Of a stretch of DNA of 64,000 nt, positions 44,554-53,451 are shown piece after piece. The notes beneath the pieces are model-generated. The model saw nothing but the letters and a program-made list of their open reading frames with translations. It did no database searches and was not told where the DNA came from. Position numbers and translations under genes: made by a program. The stretch covers positions 32,939-96,938 of the forward strand of contig DATAWP010000047.1 in the NCBI GenBank assembly GCA_036267155.1. Reading direction: 5' to 3'. How positions within the stretch are numbered: position 1 is the first letter of the stretch; each line of letters begins with the position of its first letter. Source of the stretch: PALSA-1353 sp036267155. GTDB lineage: Bacteria > Planctomycetota > Phycisphaerae > Tepidisphaerales > Tepidisphaeraceae.

Positions 44554-44644
44554 GGGCTTTGCACAACAGGGTGGACTTGAGAGTCAGCAGTTTCCGCTCG
44601 CATCACCAAACCGTGGCGGTGGAGAGCGCTGTTGTGCAAAGCCC
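44554..44644. mobile_element. 91-bp element with 16-bp perfect terminal inverted repeats (MITE-like)
   Basis: GGGCTTTGCACAACAG at 44554-44569 recurs exactly as its reverse complement at 44629-44644, with 59 bases between. No coding capacity. The TIR looks like an insertion-sequence end, suggesting a MITE or a collapsed IS. No clear target-site duplication was seen. It lies just downstream of the PEP-CTERM gene and could also form a large mRNA hairpin. Confidence 0.6.
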
Positions 44645-44660
44645 CCGCGGGGAAACGAAA

Positions 44661-45488
44661 TCAGTGGTCAGCGCCGCCTCGGCGCCGCCGGCGCAGAAGG
44701 GCCATTCCGCCCAAGGCGATGATGCCGAGCGATGCCGGCTCGGGAACCACGACCACATCCGCCAAGGATGTTCCGACTTGCAGGTCACCAACCGTGATAA
44801 TCGCGTTGCCGGTAACTGCTGATTGACGGAAGGCGTAGGCCGTGACAGCATCGCTAAAGCCTGTATCCGTGGTCGTTCCCAGGGCCGGACTGACGGGGCT
44901 CGTCGGATCAATCCAGAGACTGCCGTCCTTATTGGTGTAATCGTAGCTGGTAACCACGGTATAAGTTGTGCCAAATTGCAAGTCGCCGCTGTAAACGCTT
45001 TTAGTGGCATTAAGGGTGCTGGCCTCGCTAAGGGCTATTTGATAACCATCACCCGAGGTTGCCGGCGTCGTAACCCAGACCCGGGAGTCGAAATCACTGG
45101 TCGATTCGAGAAAACTGGCAAAATAGACCGGCGTGAGCGTTCCTGTCGGAACGGGAACATTAATTGTGAATGACGAATAGAGCACATCACCCGCTGCGGC
45201 AGTAAATCCGCCGGCAAACGTTGAATGATCGTCTTCCACTCCAGTGGATTCATTCACGATGATGGAATCGCTGTTCGCAACCTGAATGGGGTTGGTAGGG
45301 GCACCGCTATGTGCGGTCCAAATACCGCCGATTGGCGGCGTGTTACCAACCAAATTGCCAGTCGGATAGTTAAAGGTATCCGATACCAGCAACGAGGCGC
45401 GAACGTTCATGGCGCTTGCCGCCACGATTGCCGCACCAAAAAGCCACAAAGTTTTACCGCACGCCGACCGATTGCTCTTCTCTTTCAT
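44661..45488 (-). CDS. PEP-CTERM sorting-domain protein
   Basis: 275 aa. Signal peptide (residues 10-32, TLWLFGAAIVAASAMNVRA), a beta-rich Ser/Thr-rich body (lectin/laminin-G-like appearance; the precise fold is not certain) and a C-terminal sorting signal VPEPASLGIIALGGMALLRRRRRG. The latter comprises PEP motif, hydrophobic helix and Arg cluster. It should be processed by an exosortase and displayed on the cell surface or in the matrix. No exosortase is in the window. The start at 45488 is chosen for the signal peptide. Confidence 0.9.
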   Translation of the reverse strand: MKEKSNRSACGKTLWLFGAAIVAASAMNVRASLLVSDTFNYPTGNLVGNTPPIGGIWTAHSGAPTNPIQVANSDSIIVNESTGVEDDHSTFAGGFTAAAGDVLYSSFTINVPVPTGTLTPVYFASFLESTSDFDSRVWVTTPATSGDGYQIALSEASTLNATKSVYSGDLQFGTTYTVVTSYDYTNKDGSLWIDPTSPVSPALGTTTDTGFSDAVTAYAFRQSAVTGNAIITVGDLQVGTSLADVVVVPEPASLGIIALGGMALLRRRRRGGADH

Positions 45489-45801
45489 GATGTTGCTCTT
45501 TCTCCCTCCGGATTGTCCCATCGCAACGAAGCGCTTGATTTCGGACCGGTACCGGAGATGCCCGTTCCGAATGTTGGTTAAAATATGCTCATTATGACGC
45601 CATAGAACTCACTCACTGCCATCCCACGGCGCACTACATTTCCCGAAACAAGCTCCAAACCTTGACTATTCCAAATCAGATATACACCCGAAAAGCGTCA
45701 GCGGATGTGCTATTTACGGCAAATGGTTCCAAAACGCAAGCTTTTTCTTCGTTAATTTTTTCTTTAGTGTGGGAAAGACGGATTCGTGACAGTTTTGAGG
45801 T
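45489..45801. other. Intergenic region upstream of the PEP-CTERM gene
   Basis: About 313 bases, relatively AT-rich, between the PEP-CTERM gene and the end of the NCS1 permease gene (both on the minus strand). It would carry the PEP-CTERM promoter; no sigma54-type consensus or riboswitch was recognised. Confidence 0.35.
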
Positions 45802-47337
45802 TTACTCGCTTTGCCGCGATGCACCGCTCCGCATCAAAATAAGGTAGGTCAAGCCGGAAATTCCCAGGCTGATGAACCAGGCATAGTTGTACAGGTGCAT
45901 CCATACCGGGGGGACGTGAGCCACCTGAATCGTTCCAAGAAATCCGGGAACACAGGGCGCAATGCCGAGCAAAAGAGCGATGATGGCCCTCGGATTAAAC
46001 CCACCCCGGTACCAATATTTGCTTTGCTTTTGATAGAGCGCGGCCAAAGCCAGATTCCCGCGCCGTAGGATTAAATAATCGACAATGAGAATGCCGCCGA
46101 CCGCGCCGAGGAGCGATGAATAGGCCACCAGCCAGGTAAAGATGTAGCCGGAGGGGTCGGCGATCAGCCGCCAGGGCTGGATGATGATTCCGACCAATCC
46201 CGTGATCAGCCCGCCGGTGCGGAAGCTGATTCGCCGGGGCCAGAGGTGCGAGAAGTCGTTGGCGGGGCTGACGACGTTGGCGGCGATGTTGGTCGCCAAT
46301 GTCGCAACGCAAAGTGACAGCATCGCAATCACGAGAACGGCGGGATTCTTGAATCGAGTCAGCAGATCGACCGGATCCCAGATAGCTTTCCCGTATATAA
46401 CGATGGTGGCGGATGTGACGGCCACGCCGATGAAGGAGTAAAGCGCCATCGTCCCCGGCAGACCGATCACCTGTCCGAGGATTTGGCTTTTCTGCGAATA
46501 AGCGTAGCGCGAAAAGTCGGGGATGTTCAGGGAAAGAGTCGCCCAGAATCCGATCATTCCGGTGAGGGCCGCGAAGAAAAAGGGCCAGAATTGGCCGGCT
46601 TTGGTCCCGCCGGCGGCGAAAGCCGATCGCTGCGAAAGCATCGGCCCGAATCCGTGCGCGTGAATGTACGCCCACCCCAACAACACCAGTCCCAGCACGA
46701 TCAACACCGGCGCCTTGACGTTCAGCAGGATCCGGATCGAATCGATGCCCTTGTACACCACGAACATGTTGATCAACCAAAACAGCATGAAGCAGGCGAA
46801 CTCGGCGAGATTGATCGACAGGAATGTGCTGGGCCAGGTGTGTAGCGAGGGAAAAAAGATCGCGGCCATCTTGTAGATGGCTTCACCGCCGATCCAGGTC
46901 TGAATGCCGAACCATCCGCAGGCCACCAGGGCGCGAAGCATCGCTGGAATGTTGGCTCCGCGAATTCCAAAGCTGGCGCGGCAGTAAACCGGAAAGGAGA
47001 TGCCGTACCGCGTGCCGGCATGGGCGTTCAGAATCATCGGGATCAAAACGATGATGTTGCCCAGCGTGATCGTCAGGACCGCTTGCCACCAGTTCATCCC
47101 CTCGGCAATCAGGGACGACGCCAGCATGTACGTTGGAATGCAGGCGCACATGCTGATCCAGAGCGCGGCGATATCGCCGGTTCCCCATTTCCGGGCGGCA
47201 CGGGAGGTTGGCGCAATGTCGGCGTTGTAATACCAGGAGCCGGAGACGTCTTCCGTCAACTCGCGGATGCCGTCAGCGCCGGTAATGACGCCGCCTGAGT
47301 TGGCCGGGGAAACGGTAGCGGTGGAGATACTAGCCAT
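45802..47337 (-). CDS. NCS1 nucleobase/hydantoin permease
   Basis: 511 aa with about 12 transmembrane segments. NCS1 hallmarks: a start with NADIAPTSRAARKWGTGDIAALWISMC, then PVYCRASFGIRGANIPAMLRALVACGWFGIQTWIGGEAI and IPDFSRYAYSQ. It imports cytosine, uracil, allantoin or hydantoin. Its position, divergent from a complete pyrimidine-degradation cluster, suggests uracil, thymine or a hydantoin as substrate. Confidence 0.93.
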   Translation of the reverse strand: MASISTATVSPANSGGVITGADGIRELTEDVSGSWYYNADIAPTSRAARKWGTGDIAALWISMCACIPTYMLASSLIAEGMNWWQAVLTITLGNIIVLIPMILNAHAGTRYGISFPVYCRASFGIRGANIPAMLRALVACGWFGIQTWIGGEAIYKMAAIFFPSLHTWPSTFLSINLAEFACFMLFWLINMFVVYKGIDSIRILLNVKAPVLIVLGLVLLGWAYIHAHGFGPMLSQRSAFAAGGTKAGQFWPFFFAALTGMIGFWATLSLNIPDFSRYAYSQKSQILGQVIGLPGTMALYSFIGVAVTSATIVIYGKAIWDPVDLLTRFKNPAVLVIAMLSLCVATLATNIAANVVSPANDFSHLWPRRISFRTGGLITGLVGIIIQPWRLIADPSGYIFTWLVAYSSLLGAVGGILIVDYLILRRGNLALAALYQKQSKYWYRGGFNPRAIIALLLGIAPCVPGFLGTIQVAHVPPVWMHLYNYAWFISLGISGLTYLILMRSGASRQSE

Positions 47338-47526
47338 AGAAAGGAACTGACATGGCGGAACCTTGCGGCGAACTTTGCTTGAAATGATTATGAAGATTCC
47401 AACCGTCGGCCGTCAAGTTTTTTATAGAAAATCCGAAATGCCGATGTTATAGTGGCGGGGTTGCGCGGAGCGCATCACTGAGCCGGTCAGTCTGAACCAT
47501 TTTCTTCGGCCAAGGCAAGTTTTGTC

Positions 47527-48909
47527 ATGCCTCTTCTGATTCGCAGCGGTCAAATCGTTACGGCGTCTGATTCCTTTACCGCCGACATCTACTGCGAGGA
47601 TGAGACAATCACCCGAATCGGCCCGGCTTTGGAAGCGCCGCCGTCGGCCACGGTCATCGACGCAGCGGGCAAGCTCATATTCCCCGGATTTATCGATCCG
47701 CACGTTCACATTTACCTTCCGTTCATGGGAACGTATGCCAAAGGCAGTTATGCCACTGAATCCAAGGCCGCGCTGTTTGGCGGAACGACGACGCTGATCG
47801 AAATGATCTGTCCATCGCGCGCCGAAGAGCCGCTCGCCGCTTTCGAATTATGGAAATCCAAAGCGGTGGGGACCAGCGCGTGCGATTTCACGTTTCACAT
47901 GGGCGTCACGCGGTTTGACGGGTCAACCGAAAGCCAATTGAAGGAAATCGTCACGGCGGGGCTTTCGTCATTCAAAGTTTTCCTCGCATACAAAGGGGCG
48001 CTGGGTGTCGATGATGCGGAGCTGTTCAACACGCTGCGGCTGGCCAAATCGCTGGGGGTGATCGTCACCGCGCACTGCGAGAATGCCGACGCCGTCTCGG
48101 GAAAACAAAAGGAACTGCTGGCGGCCGGCAAAACCGGGCCGCAGTGGCATGAGCCTTCGCGTCCAGAATATGTCGAAGCCCTGGGCGTGCATCACCTGAT
48201 GACCTTCGCGGCCATCCACGGGACTCATTGCTACATCGTCCACACCAGTTGCGAGCCTGCCGCGCGGCAGGCCCTCGCCGCCCGCGCCCGCGGGAACCGG
48301 GTGTGGATCGAAACGCTGATCCAATATTTGACGATGGACAAGACTTACGCGGAACGGCCGGACTTCGAGGGAAGTAAGTTCGTGATGTCTCCGCCGCTGC
48401 GGGATAAACCCAATCAGCCGTTCCTCTGGAACAACCTGGCCAACGGTTCCATCAGCACCGTGGCCACCGATCACGCTCCGTTTGATTTCAAGGGTCAAAA
48501 AGAGATGGGGCGCGCGGATTTCACGCTGATTCCCAATGGAATTCCATCGTTGGAAGACCGCGTGAACGTCCTCTACACGACGGGAGTGAAGACAGGCCGG
48601 CTGGATTTGAACCGTTTCGTGGACTGTGCTTCCACGCAGGCGGCGCGGCTGTTTGGCCTTTATCCTCGCAAGGGCACGATCGCCGTCGGCAGCGACGCGG
48701 ACCTGGTCGTTTACGATCCGAATCATAAAAGTACCATCAGCGCCCGCAACCATCACATGGCGGTGGATTATAATCCGTTTGAAGGCATGACCATCGACGG
48801 CCGGGCCGAAACGGTTACGGTTCGAGGGCAGGTCATGGTGAACAACGGCAAATTCGTCGGCGATGGCCGGCGCGGAAAGTTTCTCAAACGGGAGCCGAAC
48901 CATTTTTAA
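47527..48909 (+). CDS. hydA: dihydropyrimidinase (hydantoinase)
   Basis: 460 aa, a binuclear zinc amidohydrolase that opens dihydrouracil or hydantoin rings. Metal motif PGFIDPHVHIYLPF (about residue 57), the carboxylated Lys in SSFKVFLAYKG (about residue 151), further His ligands in TAHCEN and YIVHTS, and the catalytic Asp in ATDHAPF. It is first gene of the catabolic cluster. A 189-base divergent promoter region separates it from the permease. Confidence 0.94.
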   Translation: MPLLIRSGQIVTASDSFTADIYCEDETITRIGPALEAPPSATVIDAAGKLIFPGFIDPHVHIYLPFMGTYAKGSYATESKAALFGGTTTLIEMICPSRAEEPLAAFELWKSKAVGTSACDFTFHMGVTRFDGSTESQLKEIVTAGLSSFKVFLAYKGALGVDDAELFNTLRLAKSLGVIVTAHCENADAVSGKQKELLAAGKTGPQWHEPSRPEYVEALGVHHLMTFAAIHGTHCYIVHTSCEPAARQALAARARGNRVWIETLIQYLTMDKTYAERPDFEGSKFVMSPPLRDKPNQPFLWNNLANGSISTVATDHAPFDFKGQKEMGRADFTLIPNGIPSLEDRVNVLYTTGVKTGRLDLNRFVDCASTQAARLFGLYPRKGTIAVGSDADLVVYDPNHKSTISARNHHMAVDYNPFEGMTIDGRAETVTVRGQVMVNNGKFVGDGRRGKFLKREPNHF

Positions 48910-48926
48910 CGGGAACGGCATTGCTC

Positions 48927-50333
48927 ATGCCTGATCTGAGTTGCAACATCGGCGGGATCAAATCACCCAATCCGTTCTGGTTGGCCAGCGGCCCCCCCAC
49001 CAACACGGCGTACCAGGTTCGCAACGCTTTCGACGCCGGCTGGGGCGGCGCGGTGTGGAAAACCCTGACCGACGATCCGATCGTCAACGTCGCGTCCCGC
49101 TATGGCGGAATTTCACTGAACAACCAGAAGCTGATGGGCTTGAACAACATCGAGTTGATCACCGACCGTTCGCTCGACGACAACCTTCGGGAGATCGCCG
49201 AAGTCAAGCGCAAATATCCCAACAATGCCGTGATCGCCTCCGTAATGGTGGAATCCAAGCGGGAAAGCTGGCATCGCATCATCAAGCAAATTCAGGATGT
49301 CGGCGTCGATGGATTCGAGTTGAATTTCGGCTGTCCGCATGGGATGAGCGAGCGCGGAATGGGCTCGGCCGTGGGACAGGTGCCCGAATATGCCGAGATG
49401 ATCTGCGGATGGGTCAAGGAAGTTTCCTCCGTGCCGGTGCTGGCCAAGCTGACGCCCAACGTTGCCGATATCAAGGCAATCGCCCGGGCCGTGAAGCGCG
49501 GCGGCGGCGACGGGATCAGCCTGATCAACACCATCAATTCGATCATCGGAATCGATCTGAGCAATTTTTCGCCCAAGCCCAGCGTCGGGGGTTTAGGCTC
49601 GCACGGCGGCTATTGCGGGCCGGCGGTCAAGCCGATCGCGCTGTTCATGGTCAGCGAAGTCGCCCGCGATCCGGACATTCATCTGCCGATCAGCGGAATC
49701 GGCGGGATCCGGAAATGGGAGGATGCCGTCGAGTTCATGCTTCTGGGCGCGACGGGTTTACAGGTATGCACCGCCGTCATGCACCGCGGGTTCGGCGTCA
49801 TCAAATCCATGACGCGCGGGCTCGAGCAGTGGATGAAGCAAAAGGGATTCGAATCGGTCAGCCAGATCGTCGGCCAGGCAACGCCGCGCATCCGGCATTG
49901 GGGAGATCTGGATCTGAACTACAAGGTCATCGCTCAGATCAACGAATCGACCTGCATCCATTGCGGTATCTGCTACGCGAGCTGCGAGGACGGGTGCTAT
50001 CAGGCCATCGACTGGCAGAAGATGTCGCGCGATCAGTACACAGCGAAATTCGGAGAACCCCGAAAGCTCAAGGGCGAAGCGGCGCCGAACCTGCGCCTGG
50101 ACGAGAGCGGCGGCACGATCGACGTGTTCACCATCAATACCACCAGTTGCGTCGGTTGCAATATGTGCGCCCTGGCCTGCCCGGTTGAAGGATGCATTAC
50201 CATGGAAGAAGTGCCCACCGGCAAGCCGGCCATGAATTGGAATCAGTATCAGGAAAAGCTGAAATCGCATCAGATGGAGCCGATTCAGCCGAAGAAGGCA
50301 GTGAAATCCATCACCGTTTCCGCAGGAGAGTAG
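48927..50333 (+). CDS. preA: dihydropyrimidine dehydrogenase PreA subunit
   Basis: 468 aa. A dihydroorotate-dehydrogenase-like FMN barrel (NPFWLASGPPTNT, FELNFGCPHGMSERGMGSAVGQ, GIGGIRKWEDAVEFMLLGA) is followed by two 4Fe-4S clusters: CIHCGICYASCEDGCYQAI and CVGCNMCALACPVEGC. It reduces uracil or thymine. The partner PreT (FAD/NADPH subunit) is not encoded nearby, so the electron source is unclear. The ATG at 48927 is preferred over the TTG two codons earlier. Confidence 0.95.
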   Translation: MPDLSCNIGGIKSPNPFWLASGPPTNTAYQVRNAFDAGWGGAVWKTLTDDPIVNVASRYGGISLNNQKLMGLNNIELITDRSLDDNLREIAEVKRKYPNNAVIASVMVESKRESWHRIIKQIQDVGVDGFELNFGCPHGMSERGMGSAVGQVPEYAEMICGWVKEVSSVPVLAKLTPNVADIKAIARAVKRGGGDGISLINTINSIIGIDLSNFSPKPSVGGLGSHGGYCGPAVKPIALFMVSEVARDPDIHLPISGIGGIRKWEDAVEFMLLGATGLQVCTAVMHRGFGVIKSMTRGLEQWMKQKGFESVSQIVGQATPRIRHWGDLDLNYKVIAQINESTCIHCGICYASCEDGCYQAIDWQKMSRDQYTAKFGEPRKLKGEAAPNLRLDESGGTIDVFTINTTSCVGCNMCALACPVEGCITMEEVPTGKPAMNWNQYQEKLKSHQMEPIQPKKAVKSITVSAGE

Positions 50334-50334
50334 T

Positions 50335-51204
50335 ATGCCGCGAATTGTCCGGGCCGGTTTGATTCAGGCGACGCTTTGCGAGCCGTCCACCTCCCCCACC
50401 GCAAAGATCAAAAAGGCGATGATCGACAAGCACGTCGCCCTGACTGCCGAAGCCGCCGGCAAAGGGGCACAGGTGCTCTGTTATCAGGAGCTCTTCTACG
50501 GCCCGTACTTTTGCGCCGAGCAAAAAACGCGATGGTATGACCTGGTTGAGCACATCCCAGATGGCCCGACGACCAAACTTTTTTGCGAAGTCGCGAAAAA
50601 ACATCAAATCGTGATCGTTCTGCCGATTTATGAGGAGGACATCACCGGCGTGTACTACAACACCGCCGCGGTGATCGATGCGGATGGAACGTTCCTGGGC
50701 AAATTCCGCAAGATGCACATTCCCCATTGCGAACCGGGGTTCTGGGAAAAGTTTTATTTCCGGCCGGGAAACCTGGGGTATCCGGTCTTCGAAACTCGCG
50801 TCGGGAAAGTCGGTGTTTACATTTGCTACGACCGGCATTTCCCCGAAGGTTGGCGTGCCCTGGGTCTCGCAGGCGCGGAAATCGTTTTCAATCCCTCAGC
50901 CACCGTCGCTGGGCTGTCGGAGTATCTCTGGAAACTCGAACAGCCCGCCGCAGCCGCAAACAACATTTATTACATCGGAGCGATCAACCGGCCGGGCTTT
51001 GAAGAGCCGTGGCGCATTGGCGAGTTTTACGGAAGTTCTTACTTTGCCGATCCGCGCGGGCAGATTGTCGCGCAAGGCGCCCGCAGCACGGACAGCATCG
51101 TGATTGCTGACCTGGACCTGGACGTGATCCGCCAAGTCCGCAATGTCTGGCAGTTCTACCGCGACCGCCGGCCGGAGACCTATAATTCCGTGACCGCTCC
51201 ATGA
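50335..51204 (+). CDS. beta-ureidopropionase / N-carbamoyl amide hydrolase
   Basis: 289 aa, nitrilase superfamily. The Glu-Lys-Cys triad is visible in CYQELFYG (about residue 52), FRKMHIPH (about 124) and YICYDRHFPEGWR (about 164). It hydrolyses N-carbamoyl-beta-alanine to beta-alanine, CO2 and ammonia. It starts one base after the preA stop, with a GGAGAG ribosome site within the end of preA. Confidence 0.93.
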   Translation: MPRIVRAGLIQATLCEPSTSPTAKIKKAMIDKHVALTAEAAGKGAQVLCYQELFYGPYFCAEQKTRWYDLVEHIPDGPTTKLFCEVAKKHQIVIVLPIYEEDITGVYYNTAAVIDADGTFLGKFRKMHIPHCEPGFWEKFYFRPGNLGYPVFETRVGKVGVYICYDRHFPEGWRALGLAGAEIVFNPSATVAGLSEYLWKLEQPAAAANNIYYIGAINRPGFEEPWRIGEFYGSSYFADPRGQIVAQGARSTDSIVIADLDLDVIRQVRNVWQFYRDRRPETYNSVTAP

Positions 51205-51218
51205 CTTTGGAGGATATT

Positions 51219-51536
51219 ATGGCAAGGATTACTAATATCGATCCGAGTGATTGGGATAAGGCCAAAGCCAACGTGGTTCAACTGGATGTTGATGCCCCGA
51301 ATAACGTCGAGGCCGTTGAAGCGTTGGAGGACTGGGCGGCCGCCAACGGTTTTGCGCGGGTCCGAGAGAATTTTCTCCGCGTCGTTGTTCGCGCCGATGG
51401 CACGCGCGTCTTCCGTGGCGCATGCTATCGCCTCACGGCGGAAGAGACCAACGCGGTACGTTTTGAACTCGACGCCATCGCGAACCGTGCGAAAAAAATC
51501 GCGGGCATCGGACAGGCATCGAAGTCTGCGAGTTAA
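51219..51536 (+). CDS. small hypothetical protein, candidate antitoxin of the PIN gene
   Basis: 105 aa, not recognised; a soluble alpha/beta protein (EDWAAANGFARVRENFLRVVVRADGTRVFRGACYRL). GGAGG sits five bases before the ATG at 51219; an ATG at 51201 overlapping the previous stop is the alternative. It is followed three bases later by a PIN-domain gene, the layout of VapBC-like modules, but no DNA-binding motif (AbrB, RHH) is apparent. It is embedded in the catabolic operon. Confidence 0.7.
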   Translation: MARITNIDPSDWDKAKANVVQLDVDAPNNVEAVEALEDWAAANGFARVRENFLRVVVRADGTRVFRGACYRLTAEETNAVRFELDAIANRAKKIAGIGQASKSAS

Positions 51537-51539
51537 GCA

Positions 51540-52034
51540 ATGTCCGACCGCCGGCACGTCGTGACAGATACATCCGTTGTAATAGAGGGATTCTTTCCCT
51601 CGGGTGGTGGTCCGTCGTTCCATCGAGCGCAGCAGGTGCTACAGGCCATTCTCAACCTTACCGTCGTTTGCTTCGCGCCAGATACGCTCATCACTGAATT
51701 TGTAAAAGTTGGTTACGATTTCCGTCGCGGACTTCGTCGCCACTCGGCAACTCCGGACGACATCGACGCCCATATACAATCGTTTCTGGCGATGCCGATC
51801 AATTACGTTCCGTCCCAAGAATTGGCCGTTATTGCCCTTGAACATTGCCGAAATGATGCAATCTCACCAACCGATAGTTGGTTTCTCGCTGCAGCGGAAG
51901 CTCGCTCCGCTGAACTTTGGATTTCGCACTTTCATGCCGATGGATTCACGGCAAACGCGAAGAAGGTGTACGATGGAGTATTCACTCTAGCCGAAGACGA
52001 TTTCTATAGCGTCGCTCGCAGACGTAAAGGATAG
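51540..52034 (+). CDS. PIN-domain protein (VapC-like)
   Basis: 164 aa. PIN signature residues are visible: VTDTSVVIEGFF (first Asp), TEFVKVGYDFRR (Glu), SPTDSWFLAAAEARSAELWIS (Asp-rich central and final motifs). It probably acts as a Mg2+-dependent ribonuclease, perhaps the toxin of a module with the small gene upstream. It sits three bases after that gene and two bases before the aminotransferase ATG, whose ribosome site (AAAGGATAGG) lies within its last codons. Confidence 0.8.
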   Translation: MSDRRHVVTDTSVVIEGFFPSGGGPSFHRAQQVLQAILNLTVVCFAPDTLITEFVKVGYDFRRGLRRHSATPDDIDAHIQSFLAMPINYVPSQELAVIALEHCRNDAISPTDSWFLAAAEARSAELWISHFHADGFTANAKKVYDGVFTLAEDDFYSVARRRKG

Positions 52035-52036
52035 GT

Positions 52037-53431
52037 ATGACGACCACGAGTAAGCCAATTACCGCAATGCCGGCACGCCGGATTTCGCTTCCCGTCTGCA
52101 CGCACGTGCCCGAGCCTTACGCCGGGCCGACGAAGCAGGAGGTCCTGGCCATCCGGCAGCAATATCTCTCGCCGGGGCTGGTCCGTTATTACAAGGATCC
52201 CCTCATGATCGTCGAGGGCCACATGCAGTACGTATGGGACGAGACGGGCAAACGATATCTCGACGCGTTCGCGGGGATCGTTACCGTGTCGGTCGGACAC
52301 TGCCATCCAAAAATCGTGCAGGCCGTTCAGAAGCAGGTGGGCAAGCTTCAGCACACCACCACGATTTATTTGCACCCGACGATCGGCCAATTCGCCAAAA
52401 AATTGACCGATCACATGCCCGCGAATTCCGGGCTGTCGAGTTGGTACTTCACCAACAGCGGCTCCGAAGCCAACGAGATGGCGATCCTCGCCGGCCGGGA
52501 ATACACGAAAAACATGGACATCATTTCGTTGCGCAACGCCTACCACGGCGGAACCGCCGCGACGATGAATCTCACCTCGCACGGAACCTGGAAATTCAAA
52601 TCCAACCCCGGCTTCACCGTTAAAAACGCGACGCCGGGATATTGTTATCGCTGTCCGTACGGCCTGACGTATCCGTCCTGCGATCTCAAATGCGCCCGCG
52701 ACGCCAAGGATCTGATTCAGTACGAAACCAGCGGCGAGGTCGCCGTCTTCATCGCCGAATGTATCCAGGGCGTAGGCGGAGTGGTGGTTCCACCCAAGGA
52801 ATATTTCAAGATCGTCTACGACATCGTGCGGAAAGCCGGCGGGATTTGCGTAGCCGACGAGGTGCAGGGCGGCTTCGGCCGCACCGGCACGAAATTCTGG
52901 GCATTCGAGAACTGGGATGTCGTTCCCGACATGGTCACGATGGCCAAGGGCATCGGAAACGGCGCTCCGCTCGGAGCAATGGTCACGCGCCCCGAAATCT
53001 CCGCGACGCTTGCCAATCGAGTGCATTTCAATACGTTCGGCGGAAACCCGGTCTGCATGACACAGGGCCTGGCGACGCTGGAAGTCATTGATGCCGAAAA
53101 CATTCAGGCCAACGCCCTGCGCGTCGGCACTCATCTGAAAAACCGCCTGATCGATCTTCAGCAAAGGCAGCCGCTCATCGGCGACGTGCGCGGGATGGGA
53201 TTGATGATCGGATTGGAACTCGTCAAGGACCGCACCAGCAAAGAGCCGGCCAAAACCCAAACCGCGGCGCTGGTCGAAATGGCCAAGGAACGCGGGCTTC
53301 TGCTCGGCAAGGGCGGCCTCCACGGCAACGTGCTGCGCATCAAGCCGCCGATGTGTTTAAGCATGGATGACGCCGATTTCATGGTTGATTGCCTGGAAGA
53401 GATTCTTCCGCAGGCAAGCCAGGTTCCGTGA
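52037..53431 (+). CDS. class III aminotransferase, beta-alanine/AGXT2-like
   Basis: 464 aa, PLP-dependent. Key stretches: NSGSEANEMAILAGREYT, AYHGGTAATM, PLP-phosphate site EVQGGFGRTGTKFWAFE and the PLP Lys in MAKGIGNGAPLGAM (about residue 309). In this cluster it would convert beta-alanine plus an acceptor keto acid into malonate semialdehyde. The CYRCPYGLTYPSCDLKC segment (about residue 200) is a cysteine cluster also seen in AGXT2-like enzymes. Confidence 0.92.
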   Translation: MTTTSKPITAMPARRISLPVCTHVPEPYAGPTKQEVLAIRQQYLSPGLVRYYKDPLMIVEGHMQYVWDETGKRYLDAFAGIVTVSVGHCHPKIVQAVQKQVGKLQHTTTIYLHPTIGQFAKKLTDHMPANSGLSSWYFTNSGSEANEMAILAGREYTKNMDIISLRNAYHGGTAATMNLTSHGTWKFKSNPGFTVKNATPGYCYRCPYGLTYPSCDLKCARDAKDLIQYETSGEVAVFIAECIQGVGGVVVPPKEYFKIVYDIVRKAGGICVADEVQGGFGRTGTKFWAFENWDVVPDMVTMAKGIGNGAPLGAMVTRPEISATLANRVHFNTFGGNPVCMTQGLATLEVIDAENIQANALRVGTHLKNRLIDLQQRQPLIGDVRGMGLMIGLELVKDRTSKEPAKTQTAALVEMAKERGLLLGKGGLHGNVLRIKPPMCLSMDDADFMVDCLEEILPQASQVP

Positions 53432-53451
53432 AAGGAAAGTTGGAATAGTTT

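Noticed and set aside
47338..47526. Promoter search between the NCS1 permease and hydA
   Set aside because: TATAGT near 47450 has no acceptable -35 partner; no operator palindrome was convincing.
48941..50188. 415-codon plus-strand frame overlapping preA in another frame
   Set aside because: Arg/Gln/Asp-rich out-of-frame translation of preA.
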